From: Chrysophaeum taylorii | Taxonomy: Eukaryota; Sar; Pelagophyceae; Pelagomonadales; Pelagomonadaceae | Assembly: GCA_029834535.1 (NCBI GenBank) | Contig: JAQMWT010000005.1 | Coordinates: 310,001 to 374,000, forward strand | Direction: 5' to 3' | DNA: 64,000 bases | Part shown: piece after piece, positions 10,566 through 23,700 of the stretch | Numbering within the stretch: the first letter of the stretch is position 1 | How the letters are laid out: the number at the start of each line of letters is the position of its first letter | The notes under the pieces: model-generated | What the model saw: the letters and a program-made list of their open reading frames with translations, nothing else | What the model was told of the DNA's origin: nothing | The model's database searches: none | Position numbers and translations under genes: made by a program

Positions 10566-10811
10566 ATGAGTCGGTTGGTGCGCACTTGTTGTGGGCGAAG
10601 GCTCGCTCCGGTGCGGAGCTTCGCCTCTGAGGCGCGCCTCGCGGACAAGCCGGGAATTAACAAGTCGATGCCGATCGACACGACGCAGAAGAAGGAAAAA
10701 AGCAGCGAGGCACCAACATTAAGCGACGAGCAAAAGCGAAGCCTCCAGCACATGTGGGACGACTACGTCGACTACATGTCGCACCAGCGGAACAAGGGGT
10801 GGAAGACGTAA
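10566..10811 (+). CDS. Small protein with mitochondrial-type presequence, unknown function
   Basis: An 81-residue protein. The frame extends upstream only through low-complexity sequence with no ATG, so ATG 10566 is the natural start. The N-terminus (MSRLVRTCCGRRLAPVRSFASEARLA) is rich in Arg, Ser and Ala, lacks acidic residues before position 22 and fits a cleavable mitochondrial presequence. The remainder is hydrophilic and ends in a helix with aromatic residues, MWDDYVDYMSHQRNKGWKT. This size and layout would suit an accessory subunit of a respiratory complex, but I do not recognise the family. Confidence 0.55.
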   Translation: MSRLVRTCCGRRLAPVRSFASEARLADKPGINKSMPIDTTQKKEKSSEAPTLSDEQKRSLQHMWDDYVDYMSHQRNKGWKT

Positions 10812-10971
10812 TGAGCCCGGTGGGCGTTGTGATGTCTTCTTCGTTCCTAAGGAACACGCCTCGGCGTTGTCGAGCGTTGCACCCGCCTATAGTCTAGAAG
10901 AGTGTGGTTCGCCCGGCCCTCACAAAAACGGTATACAGGAGGAGGGTAAGCGCCATTTAAGATCGAATCTT

Positions 10972-11673
10972 ATGGGAGGTAGTTCGCGATGGGTTGTGGT
11001 CGCGCTCGCCTTGAAGAGGCATTGGGCTCTCCAGAGCCTCGAGGTGAGACCGCTTCGCATGGAGCAACGCGAGATCGTGTCATTCGCCGAATTCCGCGCG
11101 GCGGCCTTCGCGAGCGGCGAGGTGTGCGATGTGTCGCGGCGACAAGAGATTTTTTCACTGGTCGAGCGACGAATGGAAGAAGGGTCGTGCATGCTCGTCG
11201 CAATGTGCGCCGAACACGAGTTCGCGGGCACGGAACTCCCCTTGGACGAGCGACAACCGTCACCCTTATTTCGACTCTTCCAGCCTCCGGGCCTCGACCG
11301 AGCCGAGCTCCTCGACCAATTGCTCGACGGCCAACAGATCGTCGGCGTCGCCGAGACATCGACTCACGAGTTGATGTTGCCGACGCACTCGCTCGAGCCG
11401 GACGAGGGCCTCTACGTGACGGCACTCGCCGTACATCCAAACCACCGAAGGTCCGGCGTCGCGACGAGGCTCCTCGAGGAAGCCCACGTTAGGGCTCAGC
11501 GCCTCGGGGCGCGCAGCCTCATGCTCCACGTCGAGAGGGAAAACGCGGCCGCCATCCGCTTCTACCAAGCTTCCGACTTCAAAGCACAGACCCCCATACC
11601 TCGCTTTCGCCAGTTCGCGACCGCCTTGAAAATAAACCCCGACTCCCACATCCTCTTCACGAGGCCGGTGTAA
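10972..11673 (+). CDS. GNAT-family N-acetyltransferase
   Basis: A 233-residue protein from ATG 10972 (the frame is open further upstream but without an ATG). Strand beta1 is LEVRPLRMEQREIVSF (~23-38). The diagnostic acetyl-CoA segment is LYVTALAVHPNHRRSGVATRLLEEA (~144-168), with the R-R-x-G-[VI]-[AG] pyrophosphate loop. It is followed by ARSLMLHVERENAAAIRFYQASDFK, the beta5-alpha4 N-x-x-A-x-x-[FL]-Y motif. The layout matches algal/plant chloroplast or cytosolic GNATs of NAA70-like type, but acceptor specificity cannot be read. The N-terminal 20 residues include WVVVALALKRHWALQS, possibly a targeting region. A good GTAAG at 10946 upstream could be a donor of a missing 5' exon. Confidence 0.8.
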   Translation: MGGSSRWVVVALALKRHWALQSLEVRPLRMEQREIVSFAEFRAAAFASGEVCDVSRRQEIFSLVERRMEEGSCMLVAMCAEHEFAGTELPLDERQPSPLFRLFQPPGLDRAELLDQLLDGQQIVGVAETSTHELMLPTHSLEPDEGLYVTALAVHPNHRRSGVATRLLEEAHVRAQRLGARSLMLHVERENAAAIRFYQASDFKAQTPIPRFRQFATALKINPDSHILFTRPV

Positions 11674-11732
11674 TGTGCCCTGCTCTGCCGCACATAGAAG
11701 ATGCCTCTTGCGTAGAGTCTTCTGTCTGTTTT

Positions 11733-14700
11733 TTATGGGTTATTGGCGGCCCCGAGGACGTCGACGCGCATCACGGCCGTCGCACGTCGCGGGCCGCCTG
11801 CGCCGGTGTACCCGTTGTCGCTGATGGTCACCGTGATGGTGTCGTTTGACGGCCGCGTACAGCCGTCGCGTCGCGCGCATTCGTACCTCAAGGTGCGCAC
11901 GGCGCGATTCAAGTTGTCGAGACTCGCGTCAAAAATTGCCTCCCGATCTGCGACCCCGTCCCCTCGCAAGAAGGACAGGGGCCTCGACGTGCTCAAGGTT
12001 ATCCTGCCATGCGCGACCGTGAGGTTAACCGAGAGCCGCGGGAAGACGGGGTCGCCCGTTCGAGGGTCCGTCCCAAAGTTAGTTTCCGCTACGTCCGGAT
12101 CCGAAAACTTGATGGCAACGTCCCGAATCGTTAGCGTGGTCTCGTCCGGGCCCAGCCGGAACGGACCCGGGGCAACCGCGACCGACGGCGGGTCGTTGAC
12201 TTGTCTGACAAAAATTGTAGACGACGTCGCCGCCGCCGAGACGTTGTCGTGCGACGCGAGTCGCTCGCAATCGTCGTCGTCGTCCAAGGTCGCGTTTTTG
12301 TCCGACGTCTCGCGCCCGCATCGCATCGCGTCGTCACTCAGAAACGCTCGAAGATGCGCCAATCCGTTGAAATCGGGCGCGGCTTGGAAGACCACGTCGC
12401 GCAGCGCGTTGTTGAGCTGGACGACGGATCCGCGTGCGGTGAATCGCACGTCCTCGACGCCGTCGCCGGCAACGATCCTCGCGCCATAGAGGTTCCGTAC
12501 ACTGAGCCATCCCGCGTGAGCCGGGTCGATGAAGAGCGTCAACGTGAGCACCTCGTCGTCGTCGACATCATACACCGCGAATGCCTGTGTCGTCGTGCGC
12601 ATCGGTCGTCTCTCGTATTCGGCACGCCCCCGAGAGACGCCGCCGATCAAGCGGCTACCACCGCGCCTCGCGGGAAAAAAGAGCGCCCCCTCGAGCTGCC
12701 CGAGCCTCGGGGGGCACGCCGCGTCGAGAGCCTTGCGGTCCACGTCGAACATCGACTCCGACTGGTCGTAGACTCGCGCCGTCGTCGTCCCCTCCGTCGC
12801 CCAAAGCTGGGCCGGATGCGGAACTAGAGAAGGCGAGATTTTGACCGACCGGTGGTCCGAGTTGCGCGCGATGAAATGTAGCTTTTTGTTGCTTTTGTCA
12901 TTCCCTGCTGGTGGCGTCAAAAAGCTGGGGTGTGACGACGCAATGCCGGGCCAAATGTCGCGCACGAGCCGCGTGCCGCGCGTCGTCCCGTCCGTCGACC
13001 ATAATTCGGTCCCGTGTTCGCCGTCGTCGGCGGAAAAGTACACTCGCCCCTCGAAATAAGTCAGGTACGATGGATTCGACGACCCTTTACCGCGATGAAT
13101 GTCTCGCACGCGTCCAACTACGGGCGCTGACCTATTGGTGTGCCGCGTCGCGCGCCAGAGCTCCCTCCCGGAGACGCGGTCGTCGGCGGCGTAAAGGAGA
13201 ATCCTTTCTTTGTCAAGGCACGCCAGCGAACCGGGTGCGCTGCCGCTGGCCCCGGGGGCGATATCGGCGACCATGTGCGTTCCTTCGCCACCGATTTCAG
13301 GAAACGATCCCGGATGCGCGTCGTCGCCACTCTCTCGATCAAAAAAACCGAGCGCACCGTCCGACACCCACAGCTCGGAACCGTGCGCGCCGTCGTGCGC
13401 CGCGAACCACAAAGCGCCGCCGCACGATATAAAATACTTGGGCTTTGATCCTTTGGGGCCGCGTCGCGCATCGATCAACATTCGAGAAACGCCGCGGCCT
13501 CGAGCATCGTCGGCAACAAAACGAAACGGTTCCGATCCGTGTTCGCCGTCGTCGGCTGCAAAGAAAAGCGCGTCTTCAAACACTGCAAGATAGCGAATGT
13601 CGGCCCCTTCGTGAATCTCGGCCGCGCGCACCGTCCCGCGTGGCGTGCCGTCGCTCACCCAAAGCTCGGACCCAACGTTCGCTCGGTCGCTTTCTTCTTC
13701 TTCTTCGATCAACGAGCACACGATCCCGGCGAAGTGCTTTTTTTTTAGGACAACGCCTGATCGCGTCCATGGATCGATGTCCGGTCGACGCGAGTCCGGC
13801 GATCCTGCTGACTTGTAGGCCCCTGTGACGTGCGAGTCGACGAATCGGAAATGATGGCGGTGCCGACGACCCCACTCGTAGCCGCGCCAACCGCACTGAC
13901 CAAAATACGTCATCTCCTCGAACGACGCGTCGTACTCGAACGTCTGGTGCCCGGTCGAAGCACCACGGTTCTGTCCCGTGAATATGGCCTCGGCCTCCGA
14001 TGTTGATATCCAACGATAACCGCGAGGACAATCGTACCGCCACCCCGGCTCCCAGACGTTCTCCTCTGCCACGACAAAGTGGACTCGCGGATCGAACGTT
14101 GACTGTCTGAAGCCATCACATTCGTCCGTGTGCTCGACGGGCAGACGCCACGCCCCGTCGTCAACGCCTGCTGCGCCAAAATAGAGTCGGTTGTTGTACA
14201 CCGTCAAAAACTGCGGACTCGACGACCGCGGCCCCGGCTGCACGTCCGCAACCAGCCAGACAGTCGAGCCGTCCGTCGCCATGAGCTCGTCCCCATAAGG
14301 ACCGTTGTCATCAGCAGCAAAGTACAACACACCTCGCATCACCCCGAAGAACCTTGGATGAGATGCTTGGCGCGAGGTCTTCGATATGTCTGCTACGAGC
14401 GCGTGCCGCCAACCTGATTGTGGGTCCTCCTCTAACGATGTGTAGTAAGCATCATCGACTACGTCAAATAGCGGTCGAGTCACGCTTGAGCGCCAGAGTT
14501 CATACTCGTCGTGCGCAACGACATTGTTGTGCACATAAGGTATCCCGAGAACATCGTCGTCGTCGTCGTTGTCGTCGTTAATCTGGCCGAACCACGAGTG
14601 CTTCGCATTGTGCATTCGCACGGCTTCCTCAAAGTTGGTTCCTGTGATGCGCAGCAAACTACCCTCGTCGACGAAGTGAGAAGCAATAGTAGCTGTCACC

Positions 14701-17700
14701 GGAGCGACTATGACTGGCTCGTCATTGGAAGGACGGACGCGAACGACGACTCGCTGCGAACCCTGCTTCTCGCCACCCAGTCCAAAATTACCACGGTCTG
14801 AACAGGTGACTCGAATAGTTGCGGTCCTACCGTACCAATCGGGCGCCGGCACAAACACGAGTCCGGCAAGAACATCGTCGGCAACGGAGACCGTGGCAGC
14901 AAACCGAATATGTGACGAGCCCGTCTTCGCCCAAGGCTGTAAAGATGAGGCGTTTTTGCTCCACTCGCCGGGCGTAAGAAAAAGCAGGGCGCCGATGTAA
15001 TGGTCTGGGATGGGAACAAGCACCCTGCCATGCGTGACCTCGATTTCGATTACAACGGTCCCACCGCTTGGGTAGTCCTTTAGTGCATCTGGACGAGCGA
15101 GGTCGTTTGCATCAACGTCACGAACGCTAAACAGGTCAACGAGAGCAAATGGCACGTCCTCGTTAGTAACGAGAACCTCGTCGTCGACATCGACGACTCG
15201 CGTCGACAAGCCGTCGCCGGTTGTCGGTGCGACCGCATTCTTTGACGTCGGACTTGCGAGGTGCTCGACCCGCTCAGCCCTGACGACAGGAGCGTCGTTG
15301 ACGGCACGCACGGCGATACGCAAGGACATCGATTCCGCTTCAATTGTCGTGTCATTGCCGAGAATTTTGTAGACATCGACTCGGACAATGTCGTCTGGCG
15401 CACTGTAGGCGTCGGAATTGTAGTTCAAGTTTGGCCAATAGTGCCAATCCCAGAGTGCTGTGGTTAGGGCCGCTGCAGTCCCCTCCAGCTGTGCTGATGC
15501 CCACCAACGTTGGGGCGGACGACCAGACAGAATGGACGCGTTGTTGGTAGCGTCCATTGTGCCTTCTGCGCGATGTGCGTTTGTAGGCGTCATTGTGGCA
15601 AAGCTGACACCCGGGCACTTGAGGGCGCAAATCTGAATCTTTCCGTACTCAGAGTTGATACGAAGCTGGATCCCCTTGTCTACTTCGACCGCATGTCCGC
15701 TCAACGCTTCGTTGATCGCGCTTGCGGCAACGGCGCCTCCAAGACCTGCAGCTGCCGGTGCGCGCTCGTTGGCTTCGGCATCGAGATCTCGCACACGGAT
15801 GGATGGCAATCGCAGTTTGGAGTCCTCGAAAGTCTCAAGGTTTGAAAAACTGCGCGCTACGGCGGTTGACGCGCGTTCCCACCTGCCTGCAGCACCGAGG
15901 ATCTCATTGTTCCTGCGAAACACTGGCGACTCGTCGGTAACATGGAGCTCGAGAAAAGGAAGGTCATTCTCACGCTCAACCGCAAGAACGATGGAGGCGA
16001 TGTCGCTGGCGCCTTGCGAATCTGTGACCGAGATATTCAGAACGTCGATTCCGTGCCAGTTCGCTCCACCCATATACGCGAGCTCATCGAACACGCTGTT
16101 TATGGCAAAAGTTGTCGCTCTGAATGTGAGATTTCGACGTGTGAATGAGGATGCATCGCGAGCACCTCCTTCGAGATATTCGAGGCCCAAGGTGAATGAT
16201 GCGTGCCGGCCTAAGGATAGAAAGCCTCGAACAACGGATAGCTTAATCGTCAGGCGCGGGCTCTCATCTTGATTCTCACTCTCGTCAACGTCAACAACAG
16301 ACACGTCGGAAAAGGCTTGCAGAGGGACATCCTCGACGAATCCGTCCATCGTCGCCACGGCGATTCGCCTTCCGCATTCAGGTACGCGGCCTCGATTGAT
16401 GATGTCGAGCTGCGCCGGAGCAAAGCAAGGCATTTCGACGCGCGTCGAGTTGGGGATGTGGAGCAACGGCGAGTCGTTCGAGGTCGGTTCGACACGCAGG
16501 CTAATGTTCAACGCGGCAGTGTACATCACTTCGTCGCCATGGTCCTCGATGACGAGACTCAAATAATCCAATGCTCCCCCCGTATTTCGATAGGTAAAGT
16601 CTCTAACGGGCGAATACCTCAATCCTGTCAAAGCAGCGTTGATGGCCGAGAGCGGTCCCGAAACAACAGTTTTCGCGTCTGCTTCTCCATCGCCGACCAA
16701 AAAAACGAGACCTTCGGGTGGTGGCTCGCGCAAGCTGATCGTTCCTCTATCTACCGTGAGTCGAAGCGTCATAGGTGCCTCCGAGTCATCTGGATCGACC
16801 ACTCGCACATTGCCGAGCCACCTGCCAACGTCTTCTTGGACGGTAATTGACGAGCCCATAGCGTACGGCGACTCAAAGTAGGGCGGATCTCGGACCGGTT
16901 CGATGATGATTGGAATCGTCTTGACATCCCATAGCGATGCTTGCTGCTTTCCATCGGTGACACCAAAGCTCGGTGCGCATGAGCCACACCCGGGGATCCC
17001 AAGTGGGACCTTCCCGCTGCCGCCGTATCCCCCGTCTTCGTACCCGATCGTCATCGAGGCGTTCCCCCAATTATCTGGGATCGATCGAAACCGCAAAGAG
17101 CTTAGAATTTGTCGCGCTTCTCTTGGTCGCAACAACCAGCGAATTGGGTCTCTTCTCCAGCTGGCAAAATGCCCATCCCGAGTTCCCCCGCCTTGGTTCT
17201 CAATAGAGAGTATATTTACAGGCGCGAGGTCGACGTCAAGTGCCTCAAACAATAAATCGAAAGTGTCTATGGCGAATTCTCCATTCTGCACAGCTATGGA
17301 AAGCGCACCCAGTGCGCTTGGAAATGCGCTCTCATCGCTCGAGTCGTCGTCTATGCCCACAATGCTCCCCAACACCAATACATCATCTTCCGCAACCACC
17401 TGAGGCTTGATACGAATAAATTCAAGATCGCCACGCAGAGCAGCATCATGAGCTGAACCTTCCGTGTGACCTGTAGCGCGATAGATTCCTCCTGGTACTC
17501 GAACGCGAGGAGGATCATTGAGCGCGTCAACACGAACGCTCACTGTTGCGGTGCCCGTGAGCTGGTCGCAAAAACTTTCGCGCCTAGGTAACCCACCGCC
17601 GTCGAGACCAAGATCATCGATGATGAGCTCCAGCACATCGTACGGGCTTATTCCGGGCCTCATCGGAATAGTGTAGAAATCGCGCCGTGGCGTGTACACA

Positions 17701-20700
17701 ATAGTTTTTACAGCGCGGTTCGCTTCAACGATAGAGGCCCGGAACGTGATCGACGCTTCAGAGATTCCAGTGGACGCTCCCTCGAAATGGAGCGCATCTC
17801 GTGTGCCCTCTTCAATAGTGAGGGTCCCGTTGCTTGCAACCACTGTCACCCGCACTTGAGGAAAGAAGGTTGCATTCGTCAAGTTCGTAGAGTCTGTCTT
17901 CAAATATTCGCGGGCGAGGTTTTCATGGTCCGCATCCTCGAGAGCGAATCCAACTGTCACTGACGCGTCTTCTATTGTCCGGACGTATGCGTGTGGGAAC
18001 CCTCGAGCAACTGGAGCGTCGCATTGGGGTACCACAGTGATCGGCAGAGTGAGGAAGTCAGATTTCTCGCTGCCGATCCCAGAATTTCCGCGGTCAGCCA
18101 CAGAGAGAGCCACAGTGTCTGCACCGGCGAAGTTAGGATTGGGTCGGTATGTGAGCGAAGCAAGAGCCTTTTCAGCCTCATTGGGCTTGGCTGTGAAACA
18201 GAGGAGATGCGTCCCCACACCGCCTGCCGTCAGTGATAGCACCGGTTGGCTGGAAAGCTCCCCACTGAAAGAAATTGTTCCAAAGTTTGCCATGATGGTC
18301 ACATCTAACATACCGCCTTCGACATCAGCAGCATCGACATCGCGTACCGTAACCCCCAGCTCGCTGTTTTCGGAGTCTTCGTGAACTTCAAGAGACTGAG
18401 CAAACCGGGTCTTGCGGCTCAATGCGTCGGTCTCATCGACGTCGGGATCCCGGACGCCCAAGCGCAGAGAGTCCAGCACTGGTGCGTCATTGATGGCCAT
18501 AACCATCAGCTCGAAATGCGCTGAACTCGCAAGGCCCGTTCCATCTGTCACGTTGATCACAATGATATCCAATGCCCCCTGCGATTGCAAAACGCGGCCT
18601 GCAAGCCCGAGGTCCGCAATTTGCTTGGCCTGAGCCTCCGAGTTCCAGTTCGTGTCGGGAGTATACGTGAGGCCAAACAGAGCGCTGTTGAGTTCGGCAA
18701 GCGAATAATTTTCTAGCACTTGAACGTTTTGGTGCATACGAGCCATGTTGTTCCTTGCGTGGGGCAGCGAGAGCCGACCGTGCCGAGCCCAGAGAGTTGC
18801 CGTGTATGAGTCTATGGTGTCGGCTTCACCCGCGCCAGCATAGGGTTCAAAATCGTCTGGTCCTTCCCACCGTCGCCATCGTGAGTGCGTGTCCGGAAGC
18901 CGTGACATGACACCCTCCACCGCGGAGGACGAGTATCTCGGAGTGGCGTCGCCCGCTGTGTGTGGGATCAGCCAACGGCGCGGCATCGCAGTATGGTCGA
19001 TCAGGTCAGAGTCCGTCACGGCGAACGATTTCTCGGAAGCATGTGGAATCGTATTGTCGACGGCGCCGAACACGTAAGCTGTGTCTTCAAATGCTGGGGT
19101 CACGTTTAATGGTGGCATCGTGATGGTCGGCGCATCGGGTACTGCTGCGACATCAATGGCGAGCAGTGTGGACGAATTTCGTGATCCCCCTGATCCGAAC
19201 TGGGCATCACCTCCGTCTTTGGCAATGAGCTCCAGGAGGTCGATTCCGTTCCAATCGGGGTCGGGAGAGTATGCGAGAGATGCGAGCGCATCGCGGACGG
19301 CCGAGATTTGGCCGCAGAACACCAACCGTCTCGTTTGAGAGTCGTCGTTGTCACCTCTAAGAATCTGCAGGTTACCAACCGACCCCAAACCACCGAGAAC
19401 GCTTGCAGCGCCATCTTCCCGTCCGTTCCTGAGGCTCACGGTACCGTGCTCGACAGTTGCTTCGATAAGGAGATGTGCGGGCCACGCGCACTCTGCGCTA
19501 AATGGGGTCGATCGCGCTGGCTCATCGCTCGACACATCTGGGTCATTGACATCGATCCCGCCTAGGATTGTGGCACCACCATCTTCGAGCACCATCCTGG
19601 CGGCAACGATCATCGAGGTGTTAGCGTCTTCAAGTGGCGTGTCTCGGCGAGCGCGATAGTCCGTTGGCGTAAATCCAGACTGGTACACATGTCGGACTAG
19701 CTGGCGCACGCCACGCGCCGCGTGCGGAGGCAAGCCGGGTGCCTCTGGTGGTTCGTATGCTTTGTCGGAAAAGTCTATTGTCCAGAAGGGAAAGTCGTTC
19801 ACAGCTTCGACCTGCACAAGTAAGTGTCCATCATTTCCACGGTTGCCTTGGCCATCCGCCACGTACATCGTCAGTGGATCAAAGCCGTTCCAGTCTTGAG
19901 CTCCGCTGTACGCGAACCTCGCCAGCTCATAGTTTACATCCACGATCGAACCAGTAAGCATCAGCTCGCCCGTTAGAGCAGAACTTGCTCCGTCGGGTGA
20001 AATCATGCGTCCTTCGGTAAACAGCACGTACGTCGGGGCGACTCCAGCGTTGTGGACCTTAGTGGCGTTCTGCTCGCCGATCGCGGGCGGTTGCACGCGC
20101 GATTTATCCGCGGGCGCCTGTCGAGTCGAGACGATGCCGTGTTTGGCGGTAATTGTCAAAACGTGCTGCTCGTCAGGGCCGGCATCAACGTCGACCACAC
20201 GAAGAGAAGATATCCTAACCTCGGTGTCTTCGTGCACCACGACGGCTGGGGTGTCATGGTATCCTGCCTTATCGGCAAGGAGTGGCTGGTTGTTCCACTC
20301 GAAGTACGGAGCGTCGTTAACTTCGCGTACGTCGAGGTCGAAACTGGTTCGCTTGACAGCCCCGAATGAGTCGCCAACGGCGATGTCTATGGAAACGCCT
20401 CCAGCGTAGTTTGGCCCGGGTCTGAGTTCGAGGCCTGCCAGCGCTGATGCGAGATTCGGGGGCGTCCCTTTGAATGCAATCCATTCGTCACCCTTGTAAT
20501 CACCACGCAGCCATGCGAGCGCCTTCGCGACATAATTGACCCGAAGCGCGGCACTCTTAAGACCTGTCCTCCACAGCAACGAACTTGCACGTTTGGTGCT
20601 GGGCCCCCTGAGGGCCTCGGCGTCAGTGCGAAGCGTTGACGCGGAATCCTCAATGTTGGTGTTTGGGAAGGACAGGCGATATGGTTCGAAGGACAGGCGG

Positions 20701-23700
20701 TATGGTTCGCGCAAAAGCGCGATCCAGTACGCATAGCCTCCAACCAAATTGGGACCATCTCGACACGCAAAAATGTGTGCGGATTGTGCGTCGTTGCTGG
20801 GATTGTTTAACGCGGGTAATAAGCGCAGCGCAGCCTCTACATCTGCGGCCTCGGCGCCAACAGTGATTTGATCGCTCCACGTCGTGTCCCACCCGAGTCG
20901 AAAGCTCCCACTAAGCGCCAGTGCCTCGACTTCGAGGGCGGCCGAAGCATAGCCTGTCGGGTCGATTCGGGACTTGGCCGCGGCATGCTTTGCATATGCA
21001 TACTTGCGCGTGACGGACGTATTTGCTTTCGCCCAGGATGTTTCAGGGGCTCCATCAAAGATGGGCACATCTTCAAGAAACACCTTATCCATGTTGCCAT
21101 CTTCATCACCAGACGCCGCGAGTACGTGGAGGAGGGGCAGCTTGTGTGGGGCGTTTGAGAATGTTATCCGCCATGTGACAGATCCAGTCGCGTGGCGCTC
21201 GTGGCGAGTGACTCGAAGCGAAACTGCGCGTCCAAGGTCCGCCCAATTTGCAAGTTGACGTAAGTGCGCTTCGACGCTCGAGTTGGGGGCTCCGAAATGG
21301 CGTCCTGGGGAGTGTCTTGGGTATGCTGCGACGAGCCGTTCGCGCCCGTCGAGCGTGACGCCGTTGCGCTCGTCAGAAACGTCGCCAACGGCTGACCGCG
21401 GTATTGGTCTCGTCCATCGTAGTGAACCTTCAGCGGCGAAGGCGGCAGACCCGGTGCGCATTGACACGTTGCGCGTGTCCAATCCAAGGCGCACAAACCC
21501 AGGCCCTCCCTTGGCGAGCGTTACGGCATGGACCATGTCGAGCGCTCGAGCTGTGGTCTCAACATGGTAGATCTTCGATGGTGTGCCGACTCGTGACGAC
21601 GCGAGCCTCGCGCTGACGGTCGCCCCGTCGCCAGTAAGGCGCGAACCGTTAGCAGTGACAGCGACCGGGTTCGCCCGGACGGTTGCGTTGGGCTCGAGGC
21701 TTGGTGAGAGAGCTACAAAGGTGAGAAACCAGCGGAAGCCGCCCGCGGCCGACTCGGTGGCGGACCGCGTCACGGATACCGCGGCGACGGCGTTGAGATC
21801 AGCGACAGAACGTTGCATGTCGCGAGCAGACGCGTTGTGCGCTACCACGGCGCAGCACTCGCCAACGATATCGAGCCAGAATGTCCCACCGAGGGCATTG
21901 GCACGACGCACCAATCGAGTCAATACCGCAACGTGGCTCTTGTTCTTTACGTCGCGAAGGGCCCCAAGCAGTGGTGCATTGGTAAGCGCGGGCGGTGCTC
22001 CCGAGAATGTGATACGCCACACGTGACCACGACGAGTGGCGTGATATCGCACGTCTCCAGCATCGTAGGGGTCGACCGCCCCGTTGTCGTCGCGGCTCAC
22101 CAGGACGTCTAGACCCGCGTTGCGGACGTTTGTGAGCGCCCTCAGCTTTGCTTCCACACTTTCGCCCGTCAAGTCTGCATCCAGGTCAGGCCGGTCGCGC
22201 CTGGCGCGACCGGCGGCGCCGCGTCGCTCGTCTGCAATTTTGGCGACGGCGTCAAAAGCGATTGGTGCTGTCGTCATTGTAGGTTCGACTCCCGCCGGCA
22301 GCAGCCACGGTCGATTCAAAACAGCCTCGCTCCAGTTCACGGTAAGATGGAAATATCCGCTAGTCACCGGTGCTGATTCGTTCGTAGCGTTCGACAAGGC
22401 AACGACGTGTACGGCCGCGTGCTTGTTGCGCGACGAGCTCGCACGAGTCTCGATTTCGTGGACTTCGAGTTCCGCAGTGTCGCGAGCCGAAGCTTGGACA
22501 ACAAGAAGGTCATCATCGTTGTCTTCGACGATTGCAGACCTTAGCAGACGTGTCCATCCCTGGTCTTCATCGATGTGAGCTCTCGAATCACGATCAATGG
22601 CGAGGCGCGGCACACTGTTCGACGGCGAGCCCTTGAGGACGATTGTTTCTGTTGACGATGCGCCTTCGCGGTCAGTGGCGGTGACCAAAATCGAAGAGTG
22701 GACAAGACCATCGGATCGGTCTGGCTTTATTTTGGTGTTCTGGTCGGCCACCCAAACCAACGAGGAGAGCGCGGCGTTCATGGGACCAATCTCGGCGTAG
22801 AGGCGAAGGTGAGGCGCGAATCCGTCGGCTTCGTGGGGATTGGGCGCGTATTCTATGCCTTTGTCCACGCGCGTCGTTCGCAACAGCCCGCTTGAAGCGA
22901 CGAGTTCGACCGTCACCAAGGACGAGTCTGGATCTGCGACGGAAATCTGCGCGATATTGCTCGAATACTTAGTCCCGTTTCGCCCGATCACAGCTCCTCG
23001 ATGTTGTTCACCAAGCATAACTATCGGCGGCACAGAGATTCGCGGCGCGTCGTTCAATGGCAGAACATTCACCTGCAGCGTGGTGTGCGCTGTGCGAGGA
23101 TCTGGGCATGGGTTGCACGGATAGACTCCTTGGTCGTCGACAAAGATGTCGATCAAGGCGATGCCTGAAAAATCCGGAGCCGGTTGAAATCGCAAAAAGG
23201 CGGAAAGAAGTTCGGTGAGGTGGCGGGGGCGGCCACGCACGAGGAGCGTTGCGTTTGATGTCTCTACGATCGTTGTGCCAGTTCTCGCCAAAGCGTACGA
23301 CGCTCCTTCGACGAAAACAGCGCCGTCAGCTGTCGAGACTCGCACTGACGCGACCGCCGTTGGCGACGTGGCGACCCAACCGAAGTCAAAGTCGACGTCG
23401 TGAATAACAATGTCCGCGAAATCGGCAAACGTTTCATCCTCCGCGACGCTCCGATTGCGAGCAGCAGTTTCAATAATTGGATCATCTTGCATCGCGTCGA
23501 CCAGCACGTCAAAGAAGACACTCGCGTCGATGACGTCTTCGTCTTCGCCGAGGGGAGCAACTTGGACCGCGACGTGTGCGACGCCATGCCAGTCGCGATC
23601 AGGAACATACAATACGTCGGCAATTGAAAATCCCACCGCGCGCGTAGTGCCCGCGATATCCAGTAAATGATCGCCGCGGGTCGCCCGAACACTATGACTC

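Noticed and set aside
22262-22300. tRNA-like box B (ggttcgactcc at 22285)
   Set aside because: No box A at the proper distance and no cloverleaf; it lies within the giant coding frame.
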